DNA of 64,000 nucleotides, taken from positions 20,065,501-20,129,500 of the forward strand of contig NC_079881.1 of the NCBI RefSeq assembly GCF_029227915.1, given 5' to 3'. Below the pieces are notes generated by a model. The model searched no databases. It saw nothing but the letters and a program-made list of their open reading frames with translations, and was not told the origin of the DNA. The stretch is from Hydractinia symbiolongicarpus (Eukaryota > Cnidaria > Hydrozoa > Anthoathecata > Hydractiniidae). Positions 1 through 13,600 of the stretch are shown here, one piece after another; position 1 is the stretch's first letter; the number at the start of each line of letters is the position of its first letter. Position numbers and translations under genes: made by a program.

Positions 1-1789
1 CTGTAAATTACATGAAGATGAAACTTTCACATATGCACTAATGGCTCAAAATGTTCCTCTAGTGGAGTACGTTCAATCCATACACAAAAGAAATTGTTTG
101 TGCAATATGCCTGGAAAAACGGCTAGGTGGGGCAGTTTATTCTAAGCGGCGTAGAATATTCTGCCCCCTTAGAATATTCTGCCCCCCCCCGTGCAAATTA
201 CATGAAGATGAAACTTTCACATATGCACTAATGGCTCAAAATGTTCCTCTAGTAGAGTACGTTCAATCCATACACAAAAGAAATTGTTTATGCAATATGG
301 CTGGAAAAACGGCTAGGGGGGGCAGTATATTCTAAGCGGCGTAGAATATTCTGCCCCCTTAGAATATTGCGCCCCCCTGTAAATTACATGAAGATGAAAC
401 TTTCACATATCCACTAATGGCTCAAAATGTTCCTCTAGTGGAGTACTTTCAATCCATACACAAAAGAATCTGTTTGTGCAATATGGCTGGAAAAACGGCT
501 AGGGGGGGCAGTATATTCTAAGCGGCGTAGAATATTCTGCCCCCTTAAAATATTCTGCCCCCCCTGTAAATTACATGAAGATGAAACTTTCACTTATCCA
601 CTAATGGCTCAAAATGTTCCTCTAGTGGAGTACGTTCAATCCATACACAAAAGAAATTGTTTGTGCAATATACGTGGAAAAACGGCTAGGGGGGCAGTAT
701 ATTCTAAGCGGCGTAGAATATTCTGCCCCCTTAGAATATTGTGCCCCCCCCTGTAAATAACATGAAGATGAAACTTTCACATATGCATTAATGGCTCAAA
801 ATGTTCCTCTAGTGGAGTACGTTCAATCCATACACAAGAGAAATTGTTTGTGCAATATGGCTGGAAAAATGGGTAGGGGGGGGGCAGTATAATCTAAGCG
901 GCGTAGAATATTCTGCCCCCTTAGAATATTCTGCCCCCCCCCTGTAAATTACATGAAGATGAAACTTTCACATATCTACTAATGGCTTAAAATGTTCCTC
1001 AAGTGGAGTACGTTCAATCCATACACAAAAGAAATTGTTTGTGCAATATGCCTGGAAAAACGGCTAGGTGGGGCAGTTTATTCTAAGCGCCGTAGAATAT
1101 TCTGCCCCCTTAGAATATTCTGCCCCCCCCTGTAAATTACATGAAGATGAAACTTTCACATATCCACTAATGGCTCAAAATGTTCCTCTAGTGGAGTACG
1201 TTCAATCCATACACAAAAGAAATTGTTTGTGCAATATACCTGGAAAAACGGCTAGGCGGGGCAGTATATTCTAAGCGGCGTAGAATATTCTGCCCCCTTA
1301 GAATATTGCGCCCCCCTGTAAATTACATGAAGATAAAACTTTCACATATGCACTAATAGCTCAAAATGTTCCTCTAGTGGAGTACGTTCAATCCATACAC
1401 AAGAGAAATTGTTAGTGCAATATGGCTGGAAAAACGGGTAGGGGGGGGGGGGCAGTATATTCTAAGCGGCGTAGAATATTCTGCCCCCTTAGAATATTTT
1501 GCCCCCCCCCCCTGTAAATTACATGAAGATGAAACTTCCACATATCTACTAATGGCTCAAAATGTTCCTCAAGTGGAGTACGTTCAATCCATACACAAAA
1601 GAAATTGTTTGTGCAATATGCCTGGAAAAACGGCTAGGTGGGGCAGTTTATTCTAAGCGGCGTAGAATATTCTGCCCCCTTAGAATATTCTGCCCCCCCT
1701 GTAAATTACATGAAGATGAAACTTTCGCATATCCACTAATGGCTCAAAATGTTCCTCTAGTGGAGTACGTTCAATCCATACACAAAAGA

Positions 1790-3680
1790 AATTGTTTGTG
1801 CAATATGCCTGGAAAAACGGCTAGGGGGGCAGTATATTCTAAGCGGGGTAGAATATTCTGCCCCCTTAGAATATTCTGCCCCCCCCGTGCAAATTACATG
1901 AAGATGAAACTTTCACATATGCACTAATGGCTCAAAATGTTCCTCTAGTGGAGTACGTTCAATCCATACACAAAAGAAATTGTTTGTGCAATATGGCTGG
2001 AAAAACGGCTAGGGGGGGGGGGCAGTATATTCTAAGCGGCGTAGAATATTCTGCCCCCTTAGAATATTCTGCCCCACTGTAAATTACATGAAGATGAAAC
2101 TTTCACATATCCACTAATGGCTCAAAATGTTCCTCTAGTGGAGTACGTTCAATCCATACACAAAAGAAATTGTTTGTGCAATATACCTGGAAAAACGGCT
2201 AGGGGGGGGCAGTATATTCTAAGCGGCGTAGAATATTCTGCCCCCTTAGAATATTCTGCCCCCCCCTGTAAATTACATGAAGATGAAACTTTCACATATG
2301 CATTAATGGCTCAAAATGTTCCTCTAGTGGAGTACGTTGAATCCATACACAAGAGAAATTGTTTGTGCAATATGGCTGGAAAAACGGGTAGGGGGGGGCA
2401 GTATAATCTAAGCGGCGTAGAATATTCTGCCCCCTTAGAATATTCTGCCCCCCCTGTAAATTACATGAAGATGAAACTTTCACATATCTACTAATGGCTC
2501 AAAATGTTCCTCAAGTGGAGTACGTTCAATCCATACACAAAAGAAATTGTTTGTGCAATATGCCTGGAAAAACGTCTAGGGGGGGCAGTATATTCTAAGC
2601 CGGGTAGAATATTTTGCCCCCTTAGAATATTCTGCCCCCCCCGTGTAAATTACATGAAGATGAAACTTTCACATATCCACTAATGGCTCAAAATGTTCCT
2701 CTAGTGGAGTACGTTCAATCCATACACAAAAGAAGTTGTTTGTGCAATATGCCTGGAAAAACGGCTAGGGGGGCAGTATATTCTAAGCGGGGTAGAATAT
2801 TCTGCCCCCTTAGAATATTCTGCCCCCCCCGTGCAAATTACATGAAGATGAAACTTTCACATATGCACTAATGGCTCAAAATGTTCCTCTAGTGGAGTAC
2901 GTTCAATCCATACACAAAAGAAATTGTTTGTGCAATATGGCTGGAAAAACGGCTAGGGGGGGGGGGCAGTATATTCTAAGCGGCGTAGAATATTCTGCCC
3001 CCTTAGAATATTCTGCCCCACTGTAAATTACATGAAGATGAAACTTTCACATATCCACTAATGGCTCAAAATGTTCCTCTAGTGGAGTACGTTCAATCCA
3101 TACACAAAAGAAATTGTTTGTGCAATATACCTGGAAAAACGGCTAGGGGGGGGCAGTATATTCTAAGCGGCGTAGAATATTCTGCCCCCTTAGAATATTC
3201 TGCCCCCCCCTGTAAATTACATGAAGATGAAACTTTCACATATGCATTAATGGCTCAAAATGTTCCTCTAGTGGAGTACGTTGAATCCATACACAAGAGA
3301 AATTGTTTGTGCAATATGGCTGGAAAAACGGGTAGGGGGGGGCAGTATAATCTAAGCGGCGTAGAATATTCTGCCCCCTTAGAATATTCTGCCCCCCCTG
3401 TAAATTACATGAAGATGAAACTTTCACATATCTACTAATGGCTCAAAATGTTCCTCAAGTGGAGTACGTTCAATCCATACACAAAAGAAATTGTTTGTGC
3501 AATATGCCTGGAAAAACGTCTAGGGGGGGCAGTATATTCTAAGCCGGGTAGAATATTTTGCCCCCTTAGAATATTCTGCCCCCCCCGTGTAAATTACATG
3601 AAGATGAAACTTTCACATATCCACTAATGGCTCAAAATGTTCCTCTAGTGGAGTACGTTCAATCCATACACAAAAGAAGT
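1790..3680 (+). repeat. Local 5-monomer (~944 bp) tandem duplication
   Basis: Two adjacent blocks of five monomers with 944-bp offset (for example 2117 and 3061, 2292 and 3236 are identical starts of the same variants). The corresponding place in the distant copy (about 26.2-27.1 kb) has only one block. The joining monomer near 2683-2871 is a hybrid of two variant types. Confidence 0.85.
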
Positions 3681-4156
3681 TGTTTGTGCAATATGGCTGG
3701 AAAAACGGTTAGGGGGGGGGGGGGGGGGGGGCAGTATAATCTAAGCGGCGTAGAATATTCTGCCCCCATAGAATATTCTGCCCCCTGTAAATTACATGAA
3801 GATGAAACTTTCACTTATCCACTAATGGCTCAAAATGTTCCTCTAGTGGAGTACTTTCAATCCATACACAAAAGAATTTGTTTGTGCAATATGGCTGGAA
3901 AAACGGCTAGGGGGGGCAGTATATTCTAAGCGGCGTAGAATATTCTGCCCCTTAGAATGTTCTGCCCCCCCTGTAAATTACATGAAGATGAAACTTTCAC
4001 ATATCCACTAATGGCTCAAAATGTTCCTCTAGTGGAGTACGTTCAATCCATACACAAAAGAAATTGTTTGTACAATATACCTGGAAAAACGGCTAGGCGG
4101 GGCAGTATATTCTAAGCGGCGTAGAATATTCTGCCCCCTTAGAATATTGCGCCCCC

Positions 4157-7100
4157 CTGAAACTTACATGAAGATGAAACTTTCACATATGCACTAATGG
4201 CTCAAAATGTTCCTCTAGTGGAGTACGTTCAATCCATACACAAGAGAAATTGTTAGTGCAATATGGCTGGAAAAACGGGTAGGGGGGGGGGGGGCAGTAT
4301 ATTCTAAGCGGCGTAGAATATTCTGCCCCCTTAGAATATTCTGCCCCCCCCCCTGTAAATTACATGAAGATGAAACTTCCACATATCTACTAATGGCTCA
4401 AAATGTTCCTCAAGTGGAGTACGTTCAATCCATACACAAAAGAAATTGTTTGTGCAATATGCCTGGAAAAACGGCTAGGTGGGGCAGTTTATTCTAAGCG
4501 GCGTAGAATATTCTGCCCCCTTAGAATATTCTGCCCCCCCTGTAAATTACACGAAGATGAAACTTTCACATATCCACTAATGGCTCAAAATGTTCCTCTA
4601 GTGGAGTACGTTCAATCCATACACAAAAGAAATTGTTTGTGCAATATGCCTGGAAAAACGGCTAGGGGGGCAGTATATTCTAAGCGGGGTAGAATATTCT
4701 GCCCCCTTAAAATATTCTGCCCCCCCCTGTAAATTACATGAAGATGAAACTTTCACATATGCCCTAATGGCTCAAAATGTTCCTCAAGTGGAGTACGTTC
4801 AATCCATACACAAAAGAAATTGTTTGTGCAATATGCCTGGAAAAACGGCTAGGGGGGGGCAGTATATTCTAGGCGGCGTAGATTATTCTCCACCCTTAGA
4901 ATATTCTGCCCCCCTGTAAATTACATGAAGATGAAACTTTCACATATCTACTAATGGCCTCAAAATTTTCCTCAAGTGGAGTACGTTCAATCCATAGACA
5001 AAAGAAATTGTTTGTGCAACGTGCCTGGGAAAACAGCCAGGGGGCAATATATTCTAGGCGGCGTAGATTATTCTCCACCCTTAGAATATTCTGCCCCCCT
5101 GTAAATTACATGAAGATGAAACTTTCACATATCTACTAATGGCCTCAAAATTTTCCTCAAGTGGAGTACGTTCAATCCATAGACAAAAGAATTTGTTTGT
5201 GCAACGTGCCTGGGAAAACAGCCAGGGGGCAATATATTCTAGGCGGCGTTGATTATTCTCCACCCTTAGAATATTCTGCCCCCCTGTAAATTACATGAAG
5301 ATGAAACTTTCACATATCCACTGATGGCTCAAAATCTTCCTCTAGTGGAGTACGTTCCATCCATACACAAAAAAAATTGTTTGCGCAATATGCCTGGAAA
5401 AACGGCCAGGGTGGGCAGTATATTTTAAGTGGCGTAGAATGTTCTGCCCCCTTAGAATATTCTGCCCCCCCCCCTGTAAATTACATGAAGATGAAACTTT
5501 CACATACGCACTAATGGCTCAAAATGTTCCTCTAGTGGAGTACGTTCAATCCATACACAAAAGAAATTGTTTGTGCAATATACCTGGAAAAACGGCTAGG
5601 CGGGGCAGTATATTCTAAGCGGCGTAGAATATTCTGCCCCCTTAGAATATTCTGCCCCCCCCGTGTAAATTACATGAAGATGAAACTTTCACATATCCAC
5701 TAATGGCTCAAAATGTTCCTCTAGTGGAGTACGTTCAATCCATACACAAAAGAAGTTGTTTGTGCAATATGGCTGGAAAAACGGTTAGGGGGGGGGGCAG
5801 TATAATCTAAGCGGCGTAGAATATTCTGCCCCCATAGAATATTCTGCCCCCTGTAAATTACATGAAGATGAAACTTTCACTTATCCACTAATGGCTCAAA
5901 ATGTTCCTCAAGTGGAGTACGTTCAATCCATACACAAAAGAAATTGTTTGTGCAATATACCTGGAAAAACGGCTAGGCGGGGCAGTATATTCTAAGCGGC
6001 GTAGAATATTCTGCCCCCTTAGAATATTGCGCCCCCCTGTAAATTACATGAAGATGAAACTTTCACATATGCACTAATGGCTCAAAATGTTCCTCTAGTG
6101 GAGTACGTTCAATCCATACACAAGAGAAATTGTTAGTGCAATATGGCTGGAAAAACGGGTAGGGGGGGGGGGGGGGGGCAGTATATTCTAAGCGGCGTAG
6201 AATATTCTGCCCCCCTTAGAATATTCTGCCCCCCCCCCCCCCCCCTGTAAATTACATGAAAATGAAACTTCCACATATCTACTAATGGCTCAAAATGTTC
6301 CTCAAGTGGAGTACGTTCAATCCATACACAAAAGAAATTGTTTGTGCAATATGCCTGGAAAAACGGCTAGGTGGGGCAGTTTATTCTAAGCGGCGTAGAA
6401 TATTCTGCCCCCTTAGAATATTCTGCCCCCCCTGTAAATTACATGAAGATGAAACTTTCACATATGCACTAATGGCTCAAAATGTTCCTCTAGTGGAGTA
6501 CTTTCAATCCATACACAAAAGAATTTGTTTGTGCAATATGGCTGGAAAAACGGCTAGGGGGGGCAGTATATTCTAAGCGGCGTAGAATATTCTGCCCCTT
6601 AGAATGTTCTGCCCCCCCCCTGTAAATTACATGAAGATGAAACTTTCACATATCCACTAATGGCTCAAAATGTTCCTCTAGTGGAGTACGTTCAATCCAT
6701 AAACAAAAGAAATTGTTTGTGCAATATACCTGGAAAAACGGCTAGGCGGGGCAGTATATTCTAAGCGGCGTAGAATATTCTGCCCCCTTAGAATATTGCG
6801 CCCCCCTGTAAATTACATGAAGATGAAACTTTCACATATGCACTAATGGCTCAAAATGTTCCTCTAGTGGAGTACGTTCAATCCATACACAAGAGAAATT
6901 GTTAGTGCAATATGGCTGGAAAAACGGGTAAGGGGGGGGGGGGGCAGTATAATCTAAGCGGCGTAGAATATTCTGCCCCCTTAGAATATTCTGCCCCCCC
7001 TGTAAATTACATGAAGATGAAACTTCCACATATCTACTAATGGCTCAAATTGTTCCTCAAGTGGAGTACGTTCAATCCATACACAAAAGAAATTGTTTGT

Positions 7101-10100
7101 GCAATATGCCTGGAAAAACGGCTAGGTGGGGCAGTTTATTCTAAGCGGCGTAGAATATTCTGCCCCCTTAGAATATTCTGCCCCCCCCCGTGCAAATTAC
7201 ATGAAGATGAAACTTTCACATATGCACTAATGGCTCAAAATGTTCCTCTAGTAGAGTACGTTCAATCCATACACAAAAGAAATTGTTTATGCAATATGGC
7301 TGGAAAAACGGCTAGGGGGGGCAGTATATTCTAAGCGGCGTAGAATATTCTGCCCCCTTAGAATATTGCGCCCCCCTGAAACTTACATGAAGATGAAACT
7401 TTCACATATGCACTAATGGCTCAAAATGTTCCTCTAGTGGAGTACGTTCAATCCATACACAAGAGAAATTGTTAGTGCAATATGGCTGGAAAAACGGGTA
7501 GGGGGGGGGGGGGGGGGCAGTATATTCTAAGCGGCGTAGAATATTCTGCCCCCTTAGAATATTCTGCCCCCCCCCTGTAAATTACATGAAGATGAAACTT
7601 CCACATATCTACTAATGGCTCAAAATGTTCCTCAAGTGGAGTACGTTCAATCCATACACAAAAGAAATTGTTTGTGCAATATGCCTGGAAAAACGGCTAG
7701 GTGGGGCAGTTTATTCTAAGCGGCGTAGAATATTCTGCCCCCTTAGAATATTCTGCCCCCCCTGTAAATTACACGAAGATGAAACTTTCACATATCCACT
7801 AATGGCTCAAAATGTTCCTCTAGTGGAGTACGTTCAATCCATACACAAAAGAAATTGTTTGTGCAATATGCCTGGAAAAACGGCTAGGGGGGCAGTATAT
7901 TCTAAGCGGGGTAGAATATTCTGCCCCCTTAAAATATTCTGCCCCCCCCTGTAAATTACATGAAGATGAAACTTTCACATATGCCCTAATGGCTCAAAAT
8001 GTTCCTCAAGTGGAGTACGTTCAATCCATACACAAAAGAAATTGTTTGTGCAATATGCCTGGAAAAACGGCTAGGGGGGGGCAGTATATTCTAGGCGGCG
8101 TAGATTATTCTCCACCCTTAGAATATTCTGCCCCCCTGTAAATTACATGAAGATGAAACTTTCACATATCTACTAATGGCCTCAAAATTTTCCTCAAGTG
8201 GAGTACGTTCAATCCATAGACAAAAGAAATTGTTTGTGCAACGTGCCTGGGAAAACAGCCAGGGGGCAATATATTCTAGGCGGCGTAGATTATTCTCCAC
8301 CCTTAGAATATTCTGCCCCCCTGTAAATTACATGAAGATGAAACTTTCACATATCTACTAATGGCCTCAAAATTTTCCTCAAGTGGAGTACGTTCAATCC
8401 ATAGACAAAAGAATTTGTTTGTGCAACGTGCCTGGGAAAACAGCCAGGGGGCAATATATTCTAGGCGGCGTTGATTATTCTCCACCCTTAGAATATTCTG
8501 CCCCCCTGTAAATTACATGAAGATGAAACTTTCACATATCCACTGATGGCTCAAAATCTTCCTCTAGTGGAGTACGTTCCATCCATACACAAAAAAAATT
8601 GTTTGCGCAATATGCCTGGAAAAACGGCCAGGGTGGGCAGTATATTTTAAGTGGCGTAGAATGTTCTGCCCCCTTAGAATATTCTGCCCCCCCCCCCTGT
8701 AAATTACATGAAGATGAAACTTTCACATACGCACTAATGGCTCAAAATGTTCCTCTAGTGGAGTACGTTCAATCCATACACAAAAGAAATTGTTTGTGCA
8801 ATATACCTGGAAAAACGGCTAGGCGGGGCAGTATATTCTAAGCGGCGTAGAATATTCTGCCCCCTTAGAATATTCTGCCCCCCCCGTGTAAATTACATGA
8901 AGATGAAACTTTCACATATCCACTAATGGCTCAAAATGTTCCTCTAGTGGAGTACGTTCAATCCATACACAAAAGAAGTTGTTTGTGCAATATGGCTGGA
9001 AAAACGGTTAGGGGGGGGGGCAGTATAATCTAAGCGGCGTAGAATATTCTGCCCCCATAGAATATTCTGCCCCCTGTAAATTACATGAAGATGAAACTTT
9101 CACTTATCCACTAATGGCTCAAAATGTTCCTCAAGTGGAGTACGTTCAATCCATACACAAAAGAAATTGTTTGTGCAATATACCTGGAAAAACGGCTAGG
9201 CGGGGCAGTATATTCTAAGCGGCGTAGAATATTCTGCCCCCTTAGAATATTGCGCCCCCCTGTAAATTACATGAAGATGAAACTTTCACATATGCACTAA
9301 TGGCTCAAAATGTTCCTCTAGTGGAGTACGTTCAATCCATACACAAGAGAAATTGTTAGTGCAATATGGCTGGAAAAACGGGTAGGGGGGGGGGGGGGCA
9401 GTATATTCTAAGCGGCGTAGAATATTCTGCCCCCCTTAGAATATTCTGCCCCCCCCCCCCCCCCCCCCTGTAAATTACATGAAAATGAAACTTCCACATA
9501 TCTACTAATGGCTCAAAATGTTCCTCAAGTGGAGTACGTTCAATCCATACACAAAAGAAATTGTTTGTGCAATATGCCTGGAAAAACGGCTAGGTGGGGC
9601 AGTTTATTCTAAGCGGCGTAGAATATTCTGCCCCCTTAGAATATTCTGCCCCCCCTGTAAATTACATGAAGATGAAACTTTCACATATGCACTAATGGCT
9701 CAAAATGTTCCTCTAGTGGAGTACTTTCAATCCATACACAAAAGAATTTGTTTGTGCAATATGGCTGGAAAAACGGCTAGGGGGGGCAGTATATTCTAAG
9801 CGGCGTAGAATATTCTGCCCCTTAGAATGTTCTGCCCCCCCCCTGTAAATTACATGAAGATGAAACTTTCACATATCCACTAATGGCTCAAAATGTTCCT
9901 CTAGTGGAGTACGTTCAATCCATAAACAAAAGAAATTGTTTGTGCAATATACCTGGAAAAACGGCTAGGCGGGGCAGTATATTCTAAGCGGCGTAGAATA
10001 TTCTGCCCCCTTAGAATATTGCGCCCCCCTGTAAATTACATGAAGATGAAACTTTCACATATGCACTAATGGCTCAAAATGTTCCTCTAGTGGAGTACGT

Positions 10101-10600
10101 TCAATCCATACACAAGAGAAATTGTTAGTGCAATATGGCTGGAAAAACGGGTAAGGGGGGGGGGGGCAGTATATTCTAAGCGGCGTAGAATATTCTGCCC
10201 CCTTAGAATATTCTGCCCCCCCTGTAAATTACATGAAGATGAAACTTCCACATATCTACTAATGGCTCAAATTGTTCCTCAAGTGGAGTACGTTCAATCC
10301 ATACACAAAAGAAATTGTTTGTGCAATATGCCTGGAAAAACGGCTAGGTGGGGCAGTTTATTCTAAGCGGCGTAGAATATTCTGCCCCCTTAGAATATTC
10401 TGCCCCCCCCCCGTGCAAATTACATGAAGATGAAACTTTCACATATGCACTAATGGCTCAAAATGTTCCTCTAGTAGAGTACGTTCAATCCATACACAAA
10501 AGAAATTGTTTATGCAATATGGCTGGAAAAACGGCTAGGGGGGGCAGTATATTCTAAGCGGCGTAGAATATTCTGCCCCCTTAGAATATTGCGCCCCCCT
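4157..10600 (+). repeat. 17-monomer higher-order repeat (~3,222 bp), two units
   Basis: Units at about 4157-7377 and 7378-10600. Variant monomers recur at offset 3,222-3,223 bp (4403/7625, 4954/8176, 5081/8303, 6295/9518, 7041/10263). 3,222 bp corresponds to 17 monomers of about 189.5 bp. The block includes the unusual monomers that lack a long G run (the CAGCCAGGGGGCAATATATT type). Right of 10,600 the order changes to match the series seen from about position 370 onward. Confidence 0.87.
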
Positions 10601-13600
10601 GTAAATTACATGAAGATGAAACTTTCACATATCCACTAATGGCTCAAAATGTTCCTCTAGTGGAGTACTTTCAATCCATACACAAAAGAATCTGTTTGTG
10701 CAATATGGCTGGAAAAACGGCTAGGGGGGGCAGTATATTCTAAGCGGCGTAGAATATTCTGCCCCCTTAAAATATTCTGCCCCCCCTGTAAATTACATGA
10801 AGATGAAACTTTCACTTATCCACTAATGGCTCAAAATGTTCCTCTAGTGGAGTACGTTCAATCCATACACAAAAGAAATTGTTTGTGCAATATACGTGGA
10901 AAAACGGCTAGGGGGGCAGTATATTCTAAGCGGCGTAGAATATTCTGCCCCCTTAGAATATTGTGCCCCCCCCTGTAAATAACATGAAGATGAAACTTTC
11001 ACATATGCATTAATGGCTCAAAATGTTCCTCTAGTGGAGTACGTTCAATCCATACACAAGAGAAATTGTTTGTGCAATATGGCTGGAAAAATGGGTAGGG
11101 GGGGGGGCAGTATAATCTAAGCGGCGTAGAATATTCTGCCCCCTTAGAATATTCTGCCCCCCCCTGTAAATTACATGAAGATGAAACTTTCACATATCTA
11201 CTAATGGCTTAAAATGTTCCTCAAGTGGAGTACGTTCAATCCATACACAAAAGAAATTGTTTGTGCAATATGCCTGGAAAAACGGCTAGGTGGGGCAGTT
11301 TATTCTAAGCGACGTAGAATATTCTGCCCCCTTAGAATATTCTGCCCCCCCCTGTAAATTACATGAAGATGAAACTTTCACATATCCACTAATGGCTCAA
11401 AATGTTCCTCTAGTGGAGTACGTTCAATCCATACACAAAAGAAATTGTTTGTGCAATATACCTGGAAAAACGGCTAGGCGGGGCAGTATATTCTAAGCGG
11501 CGTAGAATATTCTGCCCCCTTAGAATATTGCGCCCCCCTGTAAATTACATGAAGATGAAACTTTCACATATGCACTAATAGCTCAAAATGTTCCTCTAGT
11601 GGAGTACGTTCAATCCATACACAAGAGAAATTGTTAGTGCAATATGGCTGGAAAAACGGGTAGGGGGGGGGGGGCAGTATATTCTAAGCGGCGTAGAATA
11701 TTCTGCCCCCTTAGAATATTTTGCCCCCCCCCCCTGTAAATTACATGAAGATGAAACTTCCACATATCTACTAATGGCTCAAAATGTTCCTCAAGTGGAG
11801 TACGTTCAATCCATACACAAAAGAAATTGTTTGTGCAATATGCCTGGAAAAACGGCTAGGTGGGGCAGTTTATTCTAAGCGGCGTAGAATATTCTGCCCC
11901 CTTAGAATATTCTGCCCCCCCTGTAAATTACATGAAGATGAAACTTTCGCATATCCACTAATGGCTCAAAATGTTCCTCTAGTGGAGTACGTTCAATCCA
12001 TACACAAAAGAAATTGTTTGTGCAATATGCCTGGAAAAACGGCTAGGGGGGCAGTATATTCTAAGCGGGGTAGAATATTCTGCCCCCTTAGAATATTCTG
12101 CCCCCCCGTGCAAATTACATGAAGATGAAACTTTCACATATGCACTAATGGCTCAAAATGTTCCTCTAGTGGAGTACGTTCAATCCATACACAAAAGAAA
12201 TTGTTTGTGCAATATGGCTGGAAAAACGGCTAGGGGGGGGGCAGTATATTCTAAGCGGCGTAGAATATTCTGCCCCCTTAGAATATTCTGCCCCACTGTA
12301 AATTACATGAAGATGAAACTTTCACATATCCACTAATGGCTCAAAATGTTCCTCTAGTGGAGTACGTTCAATCCATACACAAAAGAAATTGTTTGTGCAA
12401 TATACCTGGAAAAACGGCTAGGGGGGGCAGTATATTCTAAGCGGCGTAGAATATTCTGCCCCCTTAGAATATTCTGCCCCCCCCTGTAAATTACATGAAG
12501 ATGAAACTTTCACATATGCATTAATGGCTCAAAATGTTCCTCTAGTGGAGTACGTTCAATCCATACACAAGAGAAATTGTTTGTGCAATATGGCTGGAAA
12601 AACGGGTAGGGGGGGGGCAGTATAATCTAAGCGGCGTAGAATATTCTGCCCCCATAGAATATTCTGCCCCCTGTAAATTACATGAAGATGAAACTTTCAC
12701 TTATCCACTAATGGCTCAAAATGTTCCTCTAGTGGAGTACTTTCAATCCATACACAAAAGAATTTGTTTGTGCAATATGGCTGGAAAAACGGCTAGGGGG
12801 GGCAGTATATTCTAAGCGGCGTAGAATATTCTGCCCCTTAGAATGTTCTGCCCCCCCTGTAAATTACATGAAGATGAAACTTTCACATATCCACTAATGG
12901 CTCAAAATGTTCCTCTAGTGGAGTACGTTCAATCCATACACAAAAGAAATTGTTTGTGCAATATACCTGGAAAAACGGCTAGGCGGGGCAGTATATTCTA
13001 AGCGGCGTAGAATATTCTGCCCCCTTAGAATATTGCGCCCCCCTGAAACTTACATGAAGATGAAACTTTCACATATGCACTAATGGCTCAAAATGTTCCT
13101 CTAGTGGAGTACGTTCAATCCATACACAAGAGAAATTGTTAGTGCAATATGGCTGGAAAAACGGGTAGGGGGGGGGGGCAGTATATTCTAAGCGGCGTAG
13201 AATATTCTGCCCCCTTAGAATATTCTGCCCCCCCCCCCCTGTAAATTACATGAAGATGAAACTTCCACATATCTACTAATGGCTCAAAATGTTCCTCAAG
13301 TGGAGTACGTTCAATCCATACACAAAAGAAATTGTTTGTGCAATATGCCTGGAAAAACGGCTAGGTGGGGCAGTTTATTCTAAGCGGCGTAGAATATTCT
13401 GCCCCCTTAGAATATTCTGCCCCCCCTGTAAATTACACGAAGATGAAACTTTCACATATCCACTAATGGCTCAAAATGTTCCTCTAGTGGAGTACGTTCA
13501 ATCCATACACAAAAGAAATTGTTTGTGCAATATGCCTGGAAAAACGGCTAGGGGGGCAGTATATTCTAAGCGGGGTAGAATATTCTGCCCCCTTAAAATA

